A DNA stretch of 64,000 nucleotides from Molanna angustata (Eukaryota > Arthropoda > Insecta > Trichoptera > Molannidae): the NCBI GenBank assembly GCA_963576475.1, contig OY754979.1, positions 30,149,578 to 30,213,577 on the forward strand, written 5' to 3'. This document shows positions 47,132 to 59,673 of the stretch, piece after piece (position 1 is the first letter of the stretch; every line of letters starts with the position of its first letter). The notes below the pieces were generated by a model. It was not told where the DNA came from. It saw only the letters and a program-made list of their open reading frames with translations, and ran no database searches. A program made the translations under genes and the position numbers.

Positions 47132-47545
47132 CAATATTCCCTACAGATTTTTTTATGAAAACAGTTGAGATATCGAATAATATGTAGGAACAATCGAAGA
47201 ATGAATAAAATAGCAATATGTTTAGTTTCACAATATCAATCATAGATTTTTTTCATCAATTTCTCGACAAATATCGCGTAGATCTTCGCCGTGGTGTATT
47301 TGTATGTATGAATAATTAGGATATTTTAGTTTGATCAAATTCATGCTCTTATTATACGTGCATAATCTTACAAAATAATGGTATTCTATTGAATTTTATG
47401 AAATTATCCCTCCGTATAGTTTTCGCCATACATTTTGAGCCAACTAGAAAAGAGAAGGGGGGCGCGATTTGCACGTATAACAACGAAGCAAAAGACACAA
47501 ATTTGCGCTCTGCGCAATCGGAAGACTGTTTCAAGATATTCGGCG
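47132..47545. other. Unique spacer between the two tandem arrays
   Basis: No gene recognised. A plus-strand frame starting at 47389 runs into the satellite and stops at 47892. It has about 50 unique codons, and the rest is translated satellite, so it is not called as a gene. Confidence 0.6.
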
Positions 47546-50500
47546 AAAACTATACAACCCATACAAGAAGCATTATTCAATCTACTTCATATTACATACT
47601 AGGGATCGAGCAGAGGTCAAAACTATACAACCCATACAAGAGCATTATTCAATCTACTTCATATTACATACTAGGGATCGAGCAGAGGTCAAAACTATAC
47701 AACCCATACAAGAAGCATTATTCAATCTACTTCATATTACATACTAGGGATCGAGCAGAGGTCAAAACTATACAACCCATACAAGAGCATTATTCAATCT
47801 ACTTCATATTACATACTAGGGATCGAGCAGAGGTCAAAACTATACAACCCATACAAGAAGCATTATTCAATCTACTTCATATTACATACTAGGGATCGAG
47901 CAGAGGTCAAAACTATACAACCCATACAAGAGCATTATTCAATCTACTTCATATTACATACTAGGGATCGAGCAGAGGTCAAAACTATACAACCCATACA
48001 AGAAGCATTATTCAATCTACTTCATATTACATACTAGGGATCGAGCAGAGGTCAAAACTATACAACCCATACAAGAGCATTATTCAATCTACTTCATATT
48101 ACATACTAGGGATCGAGCAGAGGTCAAAACTATACAACCCATACAAGAAGCATTATTCAATCTACTTCATATTACATACTAGGGATCGAGCAGAGGTCAA
48201 AACTATACAACCCATACAAGAGCATTATTCAATCTACTTCATATTACATACTAGGGATCGAGCAGAGGTCAAAACTATACAACCCATACAAGAAGCATTA
48301 TTCAATCTACTTCATATTACATACTAGGGATCGAGCAGAGGTCAAAACTATACAACCCATACAAGAGCATTATTCAATCTACTTCATATTACATACTAGG
48401 GATCGAGCAGAGGTCAAAACTATACAACCCATACAAGAAGCATTATTCAATCTACTTCATATTACATACTAGGGATCGAGCAGAGGTCAAAACTATACAA
48501 CCCATACAAGAAGCATTATTCAATCTACTTCATATTACATACTAGGGATCGAGCAGAGGTCAAAACTATACAACCCATACAAAAGCATTATTCAATCTAC
48601 TTCATATTACATACTAGGGATCGAGCAGAGGTCAAAACTATACATCCCATACAAGAAGCATTATTCAATCTACTTCATATTACATACTAGGGATCGAGCA
48701 GAGGTCAAAACTATACAACCCATACAAGAGCATTATTCAATCTACTTCATATTACATACTAGGGATCGAGCAGAGGTCAAAACTATACAACCCATACAAG
48801 AAGCATTATTCAATCTACTTCATATTACATACTAGGGATCGAGCAGAGGTCAAAACTATACAACCCATACAAGAGCATTATTCAATCTACTTCATATTAC
48901 ATACTAGGGATCGAGCAGAGGTCAAAACTATACAACCCATACAAGAGCATTATTCAATCTACTTCATATTACATACTAGGGATCGAGCAGAGGTCAAAAC
49001 TATACAACCCATACAAGAGCATTATTCAATCTACTTCATATTACATACTAGGGATCGAGCAGAGGTCAAAACTATACAACCCATACAAGAGCATTATTCA
49101 ATCTACTTCATATTACATACTAGGGATCGAGCAGAGGTCAAAACTATACAACCCATACAAGAGCATTATTCAATCTACTTCATATTACATACTAGGGATC
49201 GAGCAGAGGTCAAAACTATACAACCCATACAAGAAGCATTATTCAATCTACTTCATATTACATACTAGGGATCGAGCAGAGGTCAAAACTATACAACCCA
49301 TACAAGAGCATTATTCAATCTACTTCATATTACATACTAGGGATCGAGCAGAGGTCAAAACTATACAACCCATACAAGAAGCATTATTCAATCTACTTCA
49401 TATTACATACTAGGGATCGAGCAGAGGTCAAAACTATACAACCCATACAAGAAGCATTATTCAATCTACTTCATATTACATACTAGGGATCGAGCAGAGG
49501 TCAAAACTATACAACCCATACAAGAGCATTATTCAATCTACTTCATATTACATACTAGGGATCGAGCAGAGGTCAAAACTATACAACCCATACAAGAAGC
49601 ATTATTCAATCTACTTCATATTACATACTAGGGATCGAGCAGAGGTCAAAACTATACAACCCATACAAGAGCATTATTCAATCTACTTCATATTACATAC
49701 TAGGGATCGAGCAGAGGTCAAAACTATACAACCCATACAAGAAGCATTATTCAATCTACTTCATATTACATACTAGGGATCGAGCAGAGGTCAAAACTAT
49801 ACAACCCATACAAGAAGCATTATTCAATCTACTTCATATTACATACTAGGGATCGAGCAGAGGTCAAAACTATACAACCCATACAAGAGCATTATTCAAT
49901 CTACTTCATATTACATACTAGGGATCGAGCAGAGGTCAAAACTATACAACCCATACAAGAAGCATTATTCAATCTACTTCATATTACATACTAGGGATCG
50001 AGCAGAGGTCAAAACTATACAACCCATACAAGAGCATTATTCAATCTACTTCATATTACATACTAGGGATCGAGCAGAGGTCAAAACTATACAACCCATA
50101 CAAGAGCATTATTCAATCTACTTCATATTACATACTAGGGATCGAGCAGAGGTCAAAACTATACAACCCATACAAGAGCATTATTCAATCTACTTCATAT
50201 TACATACTAGGGATCGAGCAGAGGTCAAAACTATACAACCCATACAAGAGCATTATTCAATCTACTTCATATTACATACTAGGGATCGAGCAGAGGTCAA
50301 AACTATACAACCCATACAAGAAGCATTATTCAATCTACTTCATATTACATACTAGGGATCGAGCAGAGGTCAAAACTATACAACCCATACAAGAGCATTA
50401 TTCAATCTACTTCATATTACATACTAGGGATCGAGCAGAGGTCAAAACTATACAACCCATACAAGAAGCATTATTCAATCTACTTCATATTACATACTAG

Positions 50501-53500
50501 GGATCGAGCAGAGGTCAAAACTATACAACCCATACAAGAGCATTATTCAATCTACTTCATATTACATACTAGGGATCGAGCAGAGGTCAAAACTATACAA
50601 CCCATACAAGAAGCATTATTCAATCTACTTCATATTACATACTAGGGATCGAGCAGAGGTCAAAACTATACAACCCATACAAGAAGCATTATTCAATCTA
50701 CTTCATATTACATACTAGGGATCGAGCAGAGGTCAAAACTATACAACCCATACAAGAGCATTATTCAATCTACTTCATATTACATACTAGGGATCGAGCA
50801 GAGGTCAAAACTATACAACCCATACAAGAAGCATTATTCAATCTACTTCATATTACATACTAGGGATCGAGCAGAGGTCAAAACTATACAACCCATACAA
50901 GAAGCATTATTCAATCTACTTCATATTACATACTAGGGATCGAGCAGAGGTCAAAACTATACAACCCATACAAGAGCATTATTCAATCTACTTCATATTA
51001 CATACTAGGGATCGAGCAGAGGTCAAAACTATACAACCCATACAAGAAGCATTATTCAATCTACTTCATATTACATACTAGGGATCGAGCAGAGGTCAAA
51101 ACTATACAACCCATACAAGAGCATTATTCAATCTACTTCATATTACATACTAGGGATCGAGCAGAGGTCAAAACTATACAACCCATACAAGAAGCATTAT
51201 TCAATCTACTTCATATTACATACTAGGGATCGAGCAGAGGTCAAAACTATACAACCCATACAAGAGCATTATTCAATCTACTTCATATTACATACTAGGG
51301 ATCGAGCAGAGGTCAAAACTATACAACCCATACAAGAAGCATTATTCAATCTACTTCATATTACATACTAGGGATCGAGCAGAGGTCAAAACTATACAAC
51401 CCATACAAGAAGCATTATTCAATCTACTTCATATTACATACTAGGGATCGAGCAGAGGTCAAAACTATACAACCCATACAAGAGCATTATTCAATCTACT
51501 TCATATTACATACTAGGGATCGAGCAGAGGTCAAAACTATACAACCCATACAAGAAGCATTATTCAATCTACTTCATATTACATACTAGGGATCGAGCAG
51601 AGGTCAAAACTATACAACCCATACAAGAGCATTATTCAATCTACTTCATATTACATACTAGGGATCGAGCAGAGGTCAAAACTATACAACCCATACAAGA
51701 AGCATTATTCAATCTACTTCATATTACATACTAGGGATCGAGCAGAGGTCAAAACTATACAACCCATACAAGAGCATTATTCAATCTACTTCATATTACA
51801 TACTAGGGATCGAGCAGAGGTCAAAACTATACAACCCATACAAGAAGCATTATTCAATCTACTTCATATTACATACTAGGGATCGAGCAGAGGTCAAAAC
51901 TATACAACCCATACAAGAGCATTATTCAATCTACTTCATATTACATACTAGGGATCGAGCAGAGGTCAAAACTATACAACCCATACAAGAAGCATTATTC
52001 AATCTACTTCATATTACATACTAGGGATCGAGCAGAGGTCAAAACTATACAACCCATACAAGAGCATTATTCAATCTACTTCATATTACATACTAGGGAT
52101 CGAGCAGAGGTCAAAACTATACAACCCATACAAGAGCATTATTCAATCTACTTCATATTACATACTAGGGATCGAGCAGAGGTCAAAACTATACAACCCA
52201 TACAAGAGCATTATTCAATCTACTTCATATTACATACTAGGGATCGAGCAGAGGTCAAAACTATACAACCCATACAAGAGCATTATTCAATCTACTTCAT
52301 ATTACATACTAGGGATCGAGCAGAGGTCAAAACTATACAACCCATACAAGAGCATTATTCAATCTACTTCATATTACATACTAGGGATCGAGCAGAGGTC
52401 AAAACTATACAACCCATACAAGAGCATTATTCAATCTACTTCATATTACATACTAGGGATCGAGCAGAGGTCAAAACTATACAACCCATACAAGAGCATT
52501 ATTCAATCTACTTCATATTACATACTAGGGATCGAGCAGAGGTCAAAACTATACAACCCATACAAGAGCATTATTCAATCTACTTCATATTACATACTAG
52601 GGATCGAGCAGAGGTCAAAACTATACAACCCATACAAGAGCATTATTCAATCTACTTCATATTACATACTAGGGATCGAGCAGAGGTCAAAACTATACAA
52701 CCCATACAAGAAGCATTATTCAATCTACTTCATATTACATACTAGGGATCGAGCAGAGGTCAAAACTATACAACCCATACAAGAGCATTATTCAATCTAC
52801 TTCATATTACATACTAGGGATCGAGCAGAGGTCAAAACTATACAACCCATACAAGAGCATTATTCAATCTACTTCATATTACATACTAGGGATCGAGCAG
52901 AGGTCAAAACTATACAACCCATACAAGAGCATTATTCAATCTACTTCATATTACATACTAGGGATCGAGCAGAGGTCAAAACTATACAACCCATACAAGA
53001 GCATTATTCAATCTACTTCATATTACATACTAGGGATCGAGCAGAGGTCAAAACTATACAACCCATACAAGAAGCATTATTCAATCTACTTCATATTACA
53101 TACTAGGGATCGAGCAGAGGTCAAAACTATACAACCCATACAAGAGCATTATTCAATCTACTTCATATTACATACTAGGGATCGAGCAGAGGTCAAAACT
53201 ATACAACCCATACAAGAAGCATTATTCAATCTACTTCATATTACATACTAGGGATCGAGCAGAGGTCAAAACTATACAACCCATACAAGAGCATTATTCA
53301 ATCTACTTCATATTACATACTAGGGATCGAGCAGAGGTCAAAACTATACAACCCATACAAGAGCATTATTCAATCTACTTCATATTACATACTAGGGATC
53401 GAGCAGAGGTCAAAACTATACAACCCATACAAGAGCATTATTCAATCTACTTCATATTACATACTAGGGATCGAGCAGAGGTCAAAACTATACAACCCAT

Positions 53501-55662
53501 ACAAGAAGCATTATTCAATCTACTTCATATTACATACTAGGGATCGAGCAGAGGTCAAAACTATACAACCCATACAAGAGCATTATTCAATCTACTTCAT
53601 ATTACATACTAGGGATCGAGCAGAGGTCAAAACTATACAACCCATACAAGAAGCATTATTCAATCTACTTCATATTACATACTAGGGATCGAGCAGAGGT
53701 CAAAACTATACAACCCATACAAGAGCATTATTCAATCTACTTCATATTACATACTAGGGATCGAGCAGAGGTCAAAACTATACAACCCATACAAGAAGCA
53801 TTATTCAATCTACTTCATATTACATACTAGGGATCGAGCAGAGGTCAAAACTATACAACCCATACAAGAAGCATTATTCAATCTACTTCATATTACATAC
53901 TAGGGATCGAGCAGAGGTCAAAACTATACAACCCATACAAGAGCATTATTCAATCTACTTCATATTACATACTAGGGATCGAGCAGAGGTCAAAACTATA
54001 CAACCCATACAAGAAGCATTATTCAATCTACTTCATATTACATACTAGGGATCGAGCAGAGGTCAAAACTATACAACCCATACAAGAGCATTATTCAATC
54101 TACTTCATATTACATACTAGGGATCGAGCAGAGGTCAAAACTATACAACCCATACAAGAAGCATTATTCAATCTACTTCATATTACATACTAGGGATCGA
54201 GCAGAGGTCAAAACTATACAACCCATACAAGAGCATTATTCAATCTACTTCATATTACATACTAGGGATCGAGCAGAGGTCAAAACTATACAACCCATAC
54301 AAGAAGCATTATTCAATCTACTTCATATTACATACTAGGGATCGAGCAGAGGTCAAAACTATACAACCCATACAAGAGCATTATTCAATCTACTTCATAT
54401 TACATACTAGGGATCGAGCAGAGGTCAAAACTATACAACCCATACAAGAGCATTATTCAATCTACTTCATATTACATACTAGGGATCGAGCAGAGGTCAA
54501 AACTATACAACCCATACAAGAAGCATTATTCAATCTACTTCATATTACATACTAGGGATCGAGCAGAGGTCAAAACTATACAACCCATACAAGAGCATTA
54601 TTCAATCTACTTCATATTACATACTAGGGATCGAGCAGAGGTCAAAACTATACAACCCATACAAGAGCATTATTCAATCTACTTCATATTACATACTAGG
54701 GATCGAGCAGAGGTCAAAACTATACAACCCATACAAGAGCATTATTCAATCTACTTCATATTACATACTAGGGATCGAGCAGAGGTCAAAACTATACAAC
54801 CCATACAAGAAGCATTATTTAATCTACTTCATATTACATACTAGGGATCGAGCAGAGGTCAAAACTATACAACCCATACAAGAGCATTATTCAATCTACT
54901 TCATATTACATACTAGGGATCGAGCAGAGGTCAAAACTATACAACCCATACAAGAAGCATTATTCAATCTACTTCATATTACATACTAGGGATCGAGCAG
55001 AGGTCAAAACTATACAACCCATACAAGAGCATTATTCAATCTACTTCATATTACATACTAGGGATCGAGCAGAGGTCAAAACTATACAACCCATACAAGA
55101 AGCATTATTCAATATACTTTATATTACATACTAGGGATCGAGCAGAGGTCAAAACTATACAACCCATACAAGAGCATTATTCAATCTACTTCATATTACA
55201 TACTAGGGATCGAGCAGAGGTCAAAACTATACAACCCATACAAGAAGCATTATTCAATCTACTTCATATTACATACTAGGGATCGAGCAGAGGTCAAAAC
55301 TATACAACCCATACAAGAGCATTATTCAATCTACTTCATATTACATACTAGGGATCGAGCAGAGGTCAAAACTATACAACCCATACAAGAAGCATTATTC
55401 AATCTACTTCATATTACATACTAGGGATCGAGCAGAGGTCAAAACTATACAACCCATACAAGAGCATTATTCAATCTACTTCATATTACATACTAGGGAT
55501 CGAGCAGAGGTCAAAACTATACAACCCATACAAGAAGCATTATTCAATCTACTTCATATTACATACTAGGGATCGAGCAGAGGTCAAAACTATACAACCC
55601 ATACAAGAAGCATTATTCAATCTACTTCATATTACATACTAGGGATCGAGCAGAGGTCAAAA
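47546..55662 (+). repeat. 8.1-kb satellite, 74/73-bp monomers, 147-bp dimer
   Basis: About 110 monomers of AACTATACAACCCATACAAG, (A)AGCATTATTCAATCTACTT, CATATTACATACTAGGGATC, GAGCAGAGGTCAAA. Two length variants differ by one A in ..CAAGAAGC.. (74 bp, L) versus ..CAAGAGC.. (73 bp, S). L and S alternate over much of the array as a 147-bp dimer, with runs of S (for example around 48840-49200, 50040-50300, 52060-52700) and occasional LL pairs. Substitutions are extremely rare: those noticed are at about 48582, 48645, 54820, 55114 and 55120. Homogeneity implies recent expansion or strong homogenisation. The 147-nt dimer keeps reading frame, but there is no stop-free translation across the array. 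Confidence 0.97.
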
Positions 55663-55840
55663 TTCAACCGTAATTCATAAAATTTTTAAGTTTGAAAAGC
55701 CAACTTTTGATAAAAAAAACATGTATTCATCATGGGTTACAAAGTTATCTTTTCACATATTGCAAAGTGTAATTGTATAAGTATCCTTTATCTTGTTTTA
55801 CAGTAGGTTATGTATTTTTCTTTAACATATTCTGTTGATA
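55663..55840. other. Unique AT-rich flank of the satellite
   Basis: Nothing recognised. Confidence 0.5.
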
Positions 55841-55844
55841 GGGG

Positions 55845-56015
55845 CAACTGTAGAGGCCGCGCCAGAAACAACTAATATATAGACCAGATAATCGGCGTTG
55901 TAGCAGTTACAAAGAGGTGAAGAGACTGTCGGACGATAGAGATAAGTGGAAAGATCGAGTGTTTGGTGCAGACCAATCCTAGGATTGTGACCTAGAAGAA
56001 TTCTGTTGAATTTAA
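55845..56015 (+). pseudogene. LINE C-terminal scrap beside the satellite
   Basis: Reads YIDQIIGV.. then, in another frame, CSSYKEVKRLSDDRDKWKDR VFGADQS*DCDLEEF. A minus-strand fragment at 61905-62060 reads MDQVIGDVRCSSYQEMKKLA NNRDMLGDGGLVPNQS*NCD, clearly the same family. The WxDQI..A..R..W layout is typical of LINE C-termini. Confidence 0.55.
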
Positions 56016-56019
56016 AACA

Positions 56020-57369
56020 ACAACTGCTTTTGACATATCGAGTATGAGAGTAAACAATCTATGGTTTAATGTGAAATATTTATTTATTTTATTAAATATA
56101 TTTGTATTATATAATTATTTATAAATTGTAGCTATCTGCACTCCTTCTCCATATAAACTTTATATAAAATCATGTATTAATAAAGTGCATTAAATTTTTT
56201 TATATCACGGTTAATACCTTCTCTATGATTTCATCTATCAATCAATACTTTCAACGTTTTAAGAATATAAACCGAACTTCGGTTCAAATATTAGTTACAC
56301 ATACAATAGTATCGTATTTTTCGTTGGTAAAACTCAATACGTATCTCTTTAATCCCGGTTTGACACAAATACCACGACATTCGTCAAAACACATACCAAC
56401 AATGAGTCTCGTTAACGCAAGAGGCAAATTTCATCCAGCTTAATCTATTGTAACTAAACCAACATTACACAACACTACAACCTCGCAAATATACGACGAT
56501 AATGAGATTATCGCCAATTTACTCAACATACTGGTAAAATGAAAGCATAACGAATAGGTAGGTTGTTATAGTCAGATATTGACAGGTACAATTATCTACA
56601 TAATAAGTACGTGTTTGTCAATACGTCCAATTCAGTATCTAACTTTTTGAACTAAAATAAGAACGTTCCACAATTCCAATTGAACTAAACTTCGTATTCT
56701 GTAACAAACGTTGTTCCTTAAACTAAAATCTGCAAAATTAGTGCAACGTATATAATAATTTGAACATAAATTGTCTACGGCGCAAACTACTCATGCGTAC
56801 CTACTGCGCACTGTTCAGCCATGTTAATTTATGTCATGTGCCGAGCCTAACATTTCAATTGATCTGCACTAAAATTCTTTAGTTTAAGTTTAAGTTTTTA
56901 TTTTCAGCATAACGCAACACGTGTAAATTATCCTTTTGACTGTTGTGAAATAACTTGTACCTGTACCAATTAGGTGTGAACTAAAATTAGGAACGTTTTG
57001 ACAGTTGACTCAAACCTTTGTTATAAGTAATAAAAGTTTATCTGTTTATTACTGTATTGTGCACACAAAATATTTAGTAGCACAAAACGAATTGTTTTGT
57101 ATTCATTATAGTTCGGTTAATTTTAACATAACTTTTTTTTCAGTGTATTTAAGCCGGAACGTTTTTAATAAGTTATAGGATTAGACGTAATATGGTACCT
57201 ACACGAAAGTCGTCTTTTAATCCAATCTAAAGAAGTCCAATATTACAAAAATATTTCTAGTGTACGACCGAAGATTCGCCTTCGGCCACCTTCGGCTAAA
57301 AAAGCACCTTTCAATTTTATTTTTTATTTTATTGATATGAAGAAAATACCCATGTAAAGATACTGGAAT
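56020..57369. other. AT-rich DNA; short TTCGG-rich motif near the end
   Basis: No gene recognised. At about 57265-57297, CGACCGAAGATTCGCCTTCG and GCCACCTTCGGC form small inverted TTCGG/CCGAA motifs, possibly a scrap of a MITE. Confidence 0.45.
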
Positions 57370-58301
57370 GGAACAAGAGGTCGGATTAGTCCAATAAAAT
57401 AATGACACCATCATATGAACAACATAATCAGAGAGAATACTAAAAATCTTGAACAAAAGACGAACATGTATGAGACAATGCATGAATGTTGATAAGGCGA
57501 TGGATGCGTATCAAGATATAAAATAAAGGCGTTCGGTTTTCTCTGTCCATCTCGTGAGAAAAATGGGGCATCGACTCATATCTTGGCCGGCTGCAGGGTA
57601 GCACTACAAGAGGGAAGGCAGACAGACACGATAAGGTGCTTGAAATTGTGAGAGAGGCTTCCAGCATCGCGGTGGAGAAGAGCAATCAAAGGATTATAAC
57701 CACATGAACAGTTGGTTGTAACATTTGTAAAACCGGGACAAAGAGTCAGACCTACAACAAAGAAATTAGTATCAATAATAAGATGACTGGAATATCCTAA
57801 TGGATACGAGAACAGAGAGATATAACCTTCCAAAGGAGATCTGCATCTCGTATTTTAAGCCTGACTTGATAATTTGCTCTCTTTCATTGAAAATAGTTGT
57901 TTATGTGGAGCTGACTGTTCCATGGGACAAAAATATTCCAAAAGACCACCAATACAAACTAAATGAGTACAAGGAACTAGTAGATAAAACAGTTCAAAAT
58001 GGCTTTAGCACGAATATAGGTATATGCTTTTAAAGGTGGGAGCGAGAGGCCAGACCGTAAGATCTTTATATTCCTATTTTAAAGACCAGGGTCTCTCTAG
58101 AGGTAAGATAAAAGAACTTTTAGATAAGGTGGAAAAAGCAGCATTATCCACATCCTTTTGGATTTGGTTACGCAGGGGAGTGGAGTATCAGTCGGAGGTT
58201 GGTGGGTGAGTGGTGAGCGTGACGTGGGTCATAAAGGGGCCCCTTAGTCTCGCATACATGGTCCCAAGCCCATGTGGCTGGCCTGGCTGGCTTCTGGCTG
58301 G
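57370..58301 (+). mobile_element. 932-bp element with broken PD-(D/E)XK-like gene, copy 2
   Basis: Inverted and nearly identical to 41397-42322, including antisense frames and shared lesions. The plus-strand reading is WGIDSYLGRLQGSTTRGKAD RHDKVLEIV (about 57563-57650), FVKPGQRVRPTTKKLVSIIR, DDWNILMDTRTERY.., KPDLIICS..VVYVELTVPW.. (to about 58020), then VGARGQTVRSLYSYFKDQGL and ..SFWIWLRRGVEYQSEVGG to the stop at 58209. The break before VGARG is at the same run of T/A as in copy 1. It ends in the same CTGG-rich run. A target duplication here is unclear (TACTGGAAT versus TACTCTGGC). Confidence 0.7.
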
Positions 58302-59235
58302 TACTCTGGCCACATACTGAAGACTTGTGAAGCGTTATCATGGTTGAATCACGGTTATATTGAACCCGGTTCAGAGTCTTATTTCACGTTCAACTCAGAC
58401 CTTATATATAAAAATATTTGAACCCTAGTTCAGTTGAACTCGATTTTGAGCTCTATTTCATACAACAGCACCGAATTTGGTTTCGTTAAGATGGTTGTCA
58501 TGACCACTGAAAGTATGCGCGGCACGGAACACGTGCGCCCCACGTGACGGTTCTGTCAAACTCTAGCTATTGCACTTTTTGGCTCTCGATAAGGTTGTTT
58601 GAATTTAACATAAACCAATAATTATAATGGAGTAAATTGCTTTTTATATGTTTTTCCTATATTTTATGTAAAAAATGCAAAAACGAATCATAAATATTTT
58701 AAAAATATGAAATGTCAAGTTGAACCAGTGTTAAACTACCTTGATCCATCTATAATATAATTACTGTACGCCATGTTTTTTCGTCCTTCAACGGATTGCC
58801 AGTGAAATAATTTTTCCGTAATCAATTTTCGAAATTTTTATTTAAGATAAAAATAAATTGATGCGAAAAAGTACAAATTAATCGTTAAAAATGTATTTTC
58901 ACAATATTATTATTTAAAAAGGAATTTTAAACATTCGGTATAAATTTTAACCGTAATAATCTACGGAATATCCATTTTGAATACTGACAACATTGCTTTC
59001 AATATGTCATAATAATACGCAAAAAGATAAGGACAGGTAATGTATTCGTTTAATCGCATTATTTAATTATAGGTATATAAGTATAATTTATCATTATCAT
59101 TGTATTTTTATAAAAAGATATTCAGTCTTTGTCAAAAATCCCACCTGTACTGTAAAATAGAGGTTATAAATACGTAGTCGATACGTATTATGTAAATAGA
59201 TTTTTTCATAGTGAATTAATTTTTGTTTCAGAATT
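58302..59235. other. No gene; some GAACC/GGTTCA repeats
   Basis: At 58340-58460 short alternating inverted motifs such as GAACCCGGTTCAG and GAACCCTAGTTCAG occur. The end (59205-59231) has a strong splice-acceptor pattern, TTAATTTTTGTTTCAG, before the small ORF. Confidence 0.45.
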
Positions 59236-59239
59236 CAAA

Positions 59240-59419
59240 ATGGATTATGCTTTGAGCTTCGAAGAACGTGAACAGAGAATGGATCTGAATGGGGTGAATG
59301 TGTTTTCTGAAGAACAGCATGAAAGGATAAATAGTCAAAATAGGATGAATTATCAAGAACGTGAACAGAGAATGGAGCTGAATGGGGTGAATGTGTTATC
59401 AGAAGAACAGCATGAATAG
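59240..59419 (+). CDS. Small ORF with internal duplication, possible exon
   Basis: ATG at 59240, stop at 59417-59419, 59 codons: MDYALSFEEREQRMDLNGVN, VFSEEQHERINSQNRMNYQE, REQRMELNGVNVLSEEQHE. Two direct repeats of about 93 bp encode EREQRM-D/E-LNGVNV-F/L-SEEQHE. The second continues past the stop as INTQQRINIQLRRE, so an in-frame TAG replaces the CGA/AGG expected from the first repeat. A polypyrimidine-AG sits 8 nt before the ATG, consistent with a 3' splice site. Highly charged; no known domain. A GC-rich block (about 59468-59515) follows. It could be a decayed host exon or part of an unrecognised element. Confidence 0.35.
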   Translation: MDYALSFEEREQRMDLNGVNVFSEEQHERINSQNRMNYQEREQRMELNGVNVLSEEQHE

Positions 59420-59673
59420 ATAAATACTCAACAAAGGATAAATATTCAACTGAGACGTGAAACAGGGTTGTGCGGCCGTTGGGGGTTGGGCCGCGACAGC
59501 GGCCGGGGCGGAGCCCCTAGTGTTTATAAATAAGCAAAGTGATCAAATTGGGGTTCAATATTCGGAGCACGGTTAATAAATAATATCACAACATTTAAAC
59601 TGATGTCTATCGCCTCATAGATCCAGACTGAAAAAAACTATTATTTCACACGGTCGTGTCATCCATTTCTTAA

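Noticed and set aside
47389..47892. 167-codon protein-coding ORF
   Set aside because: After about 50 codons it is translated satellite. Frame stays open because the L+S dimer is 147 nt, and it ends when phase shifts.
47546..55662. CRISPR array
   Set aside because: Units are contiguous tandem monomers with no unique spacers, in a eukaryotic context.
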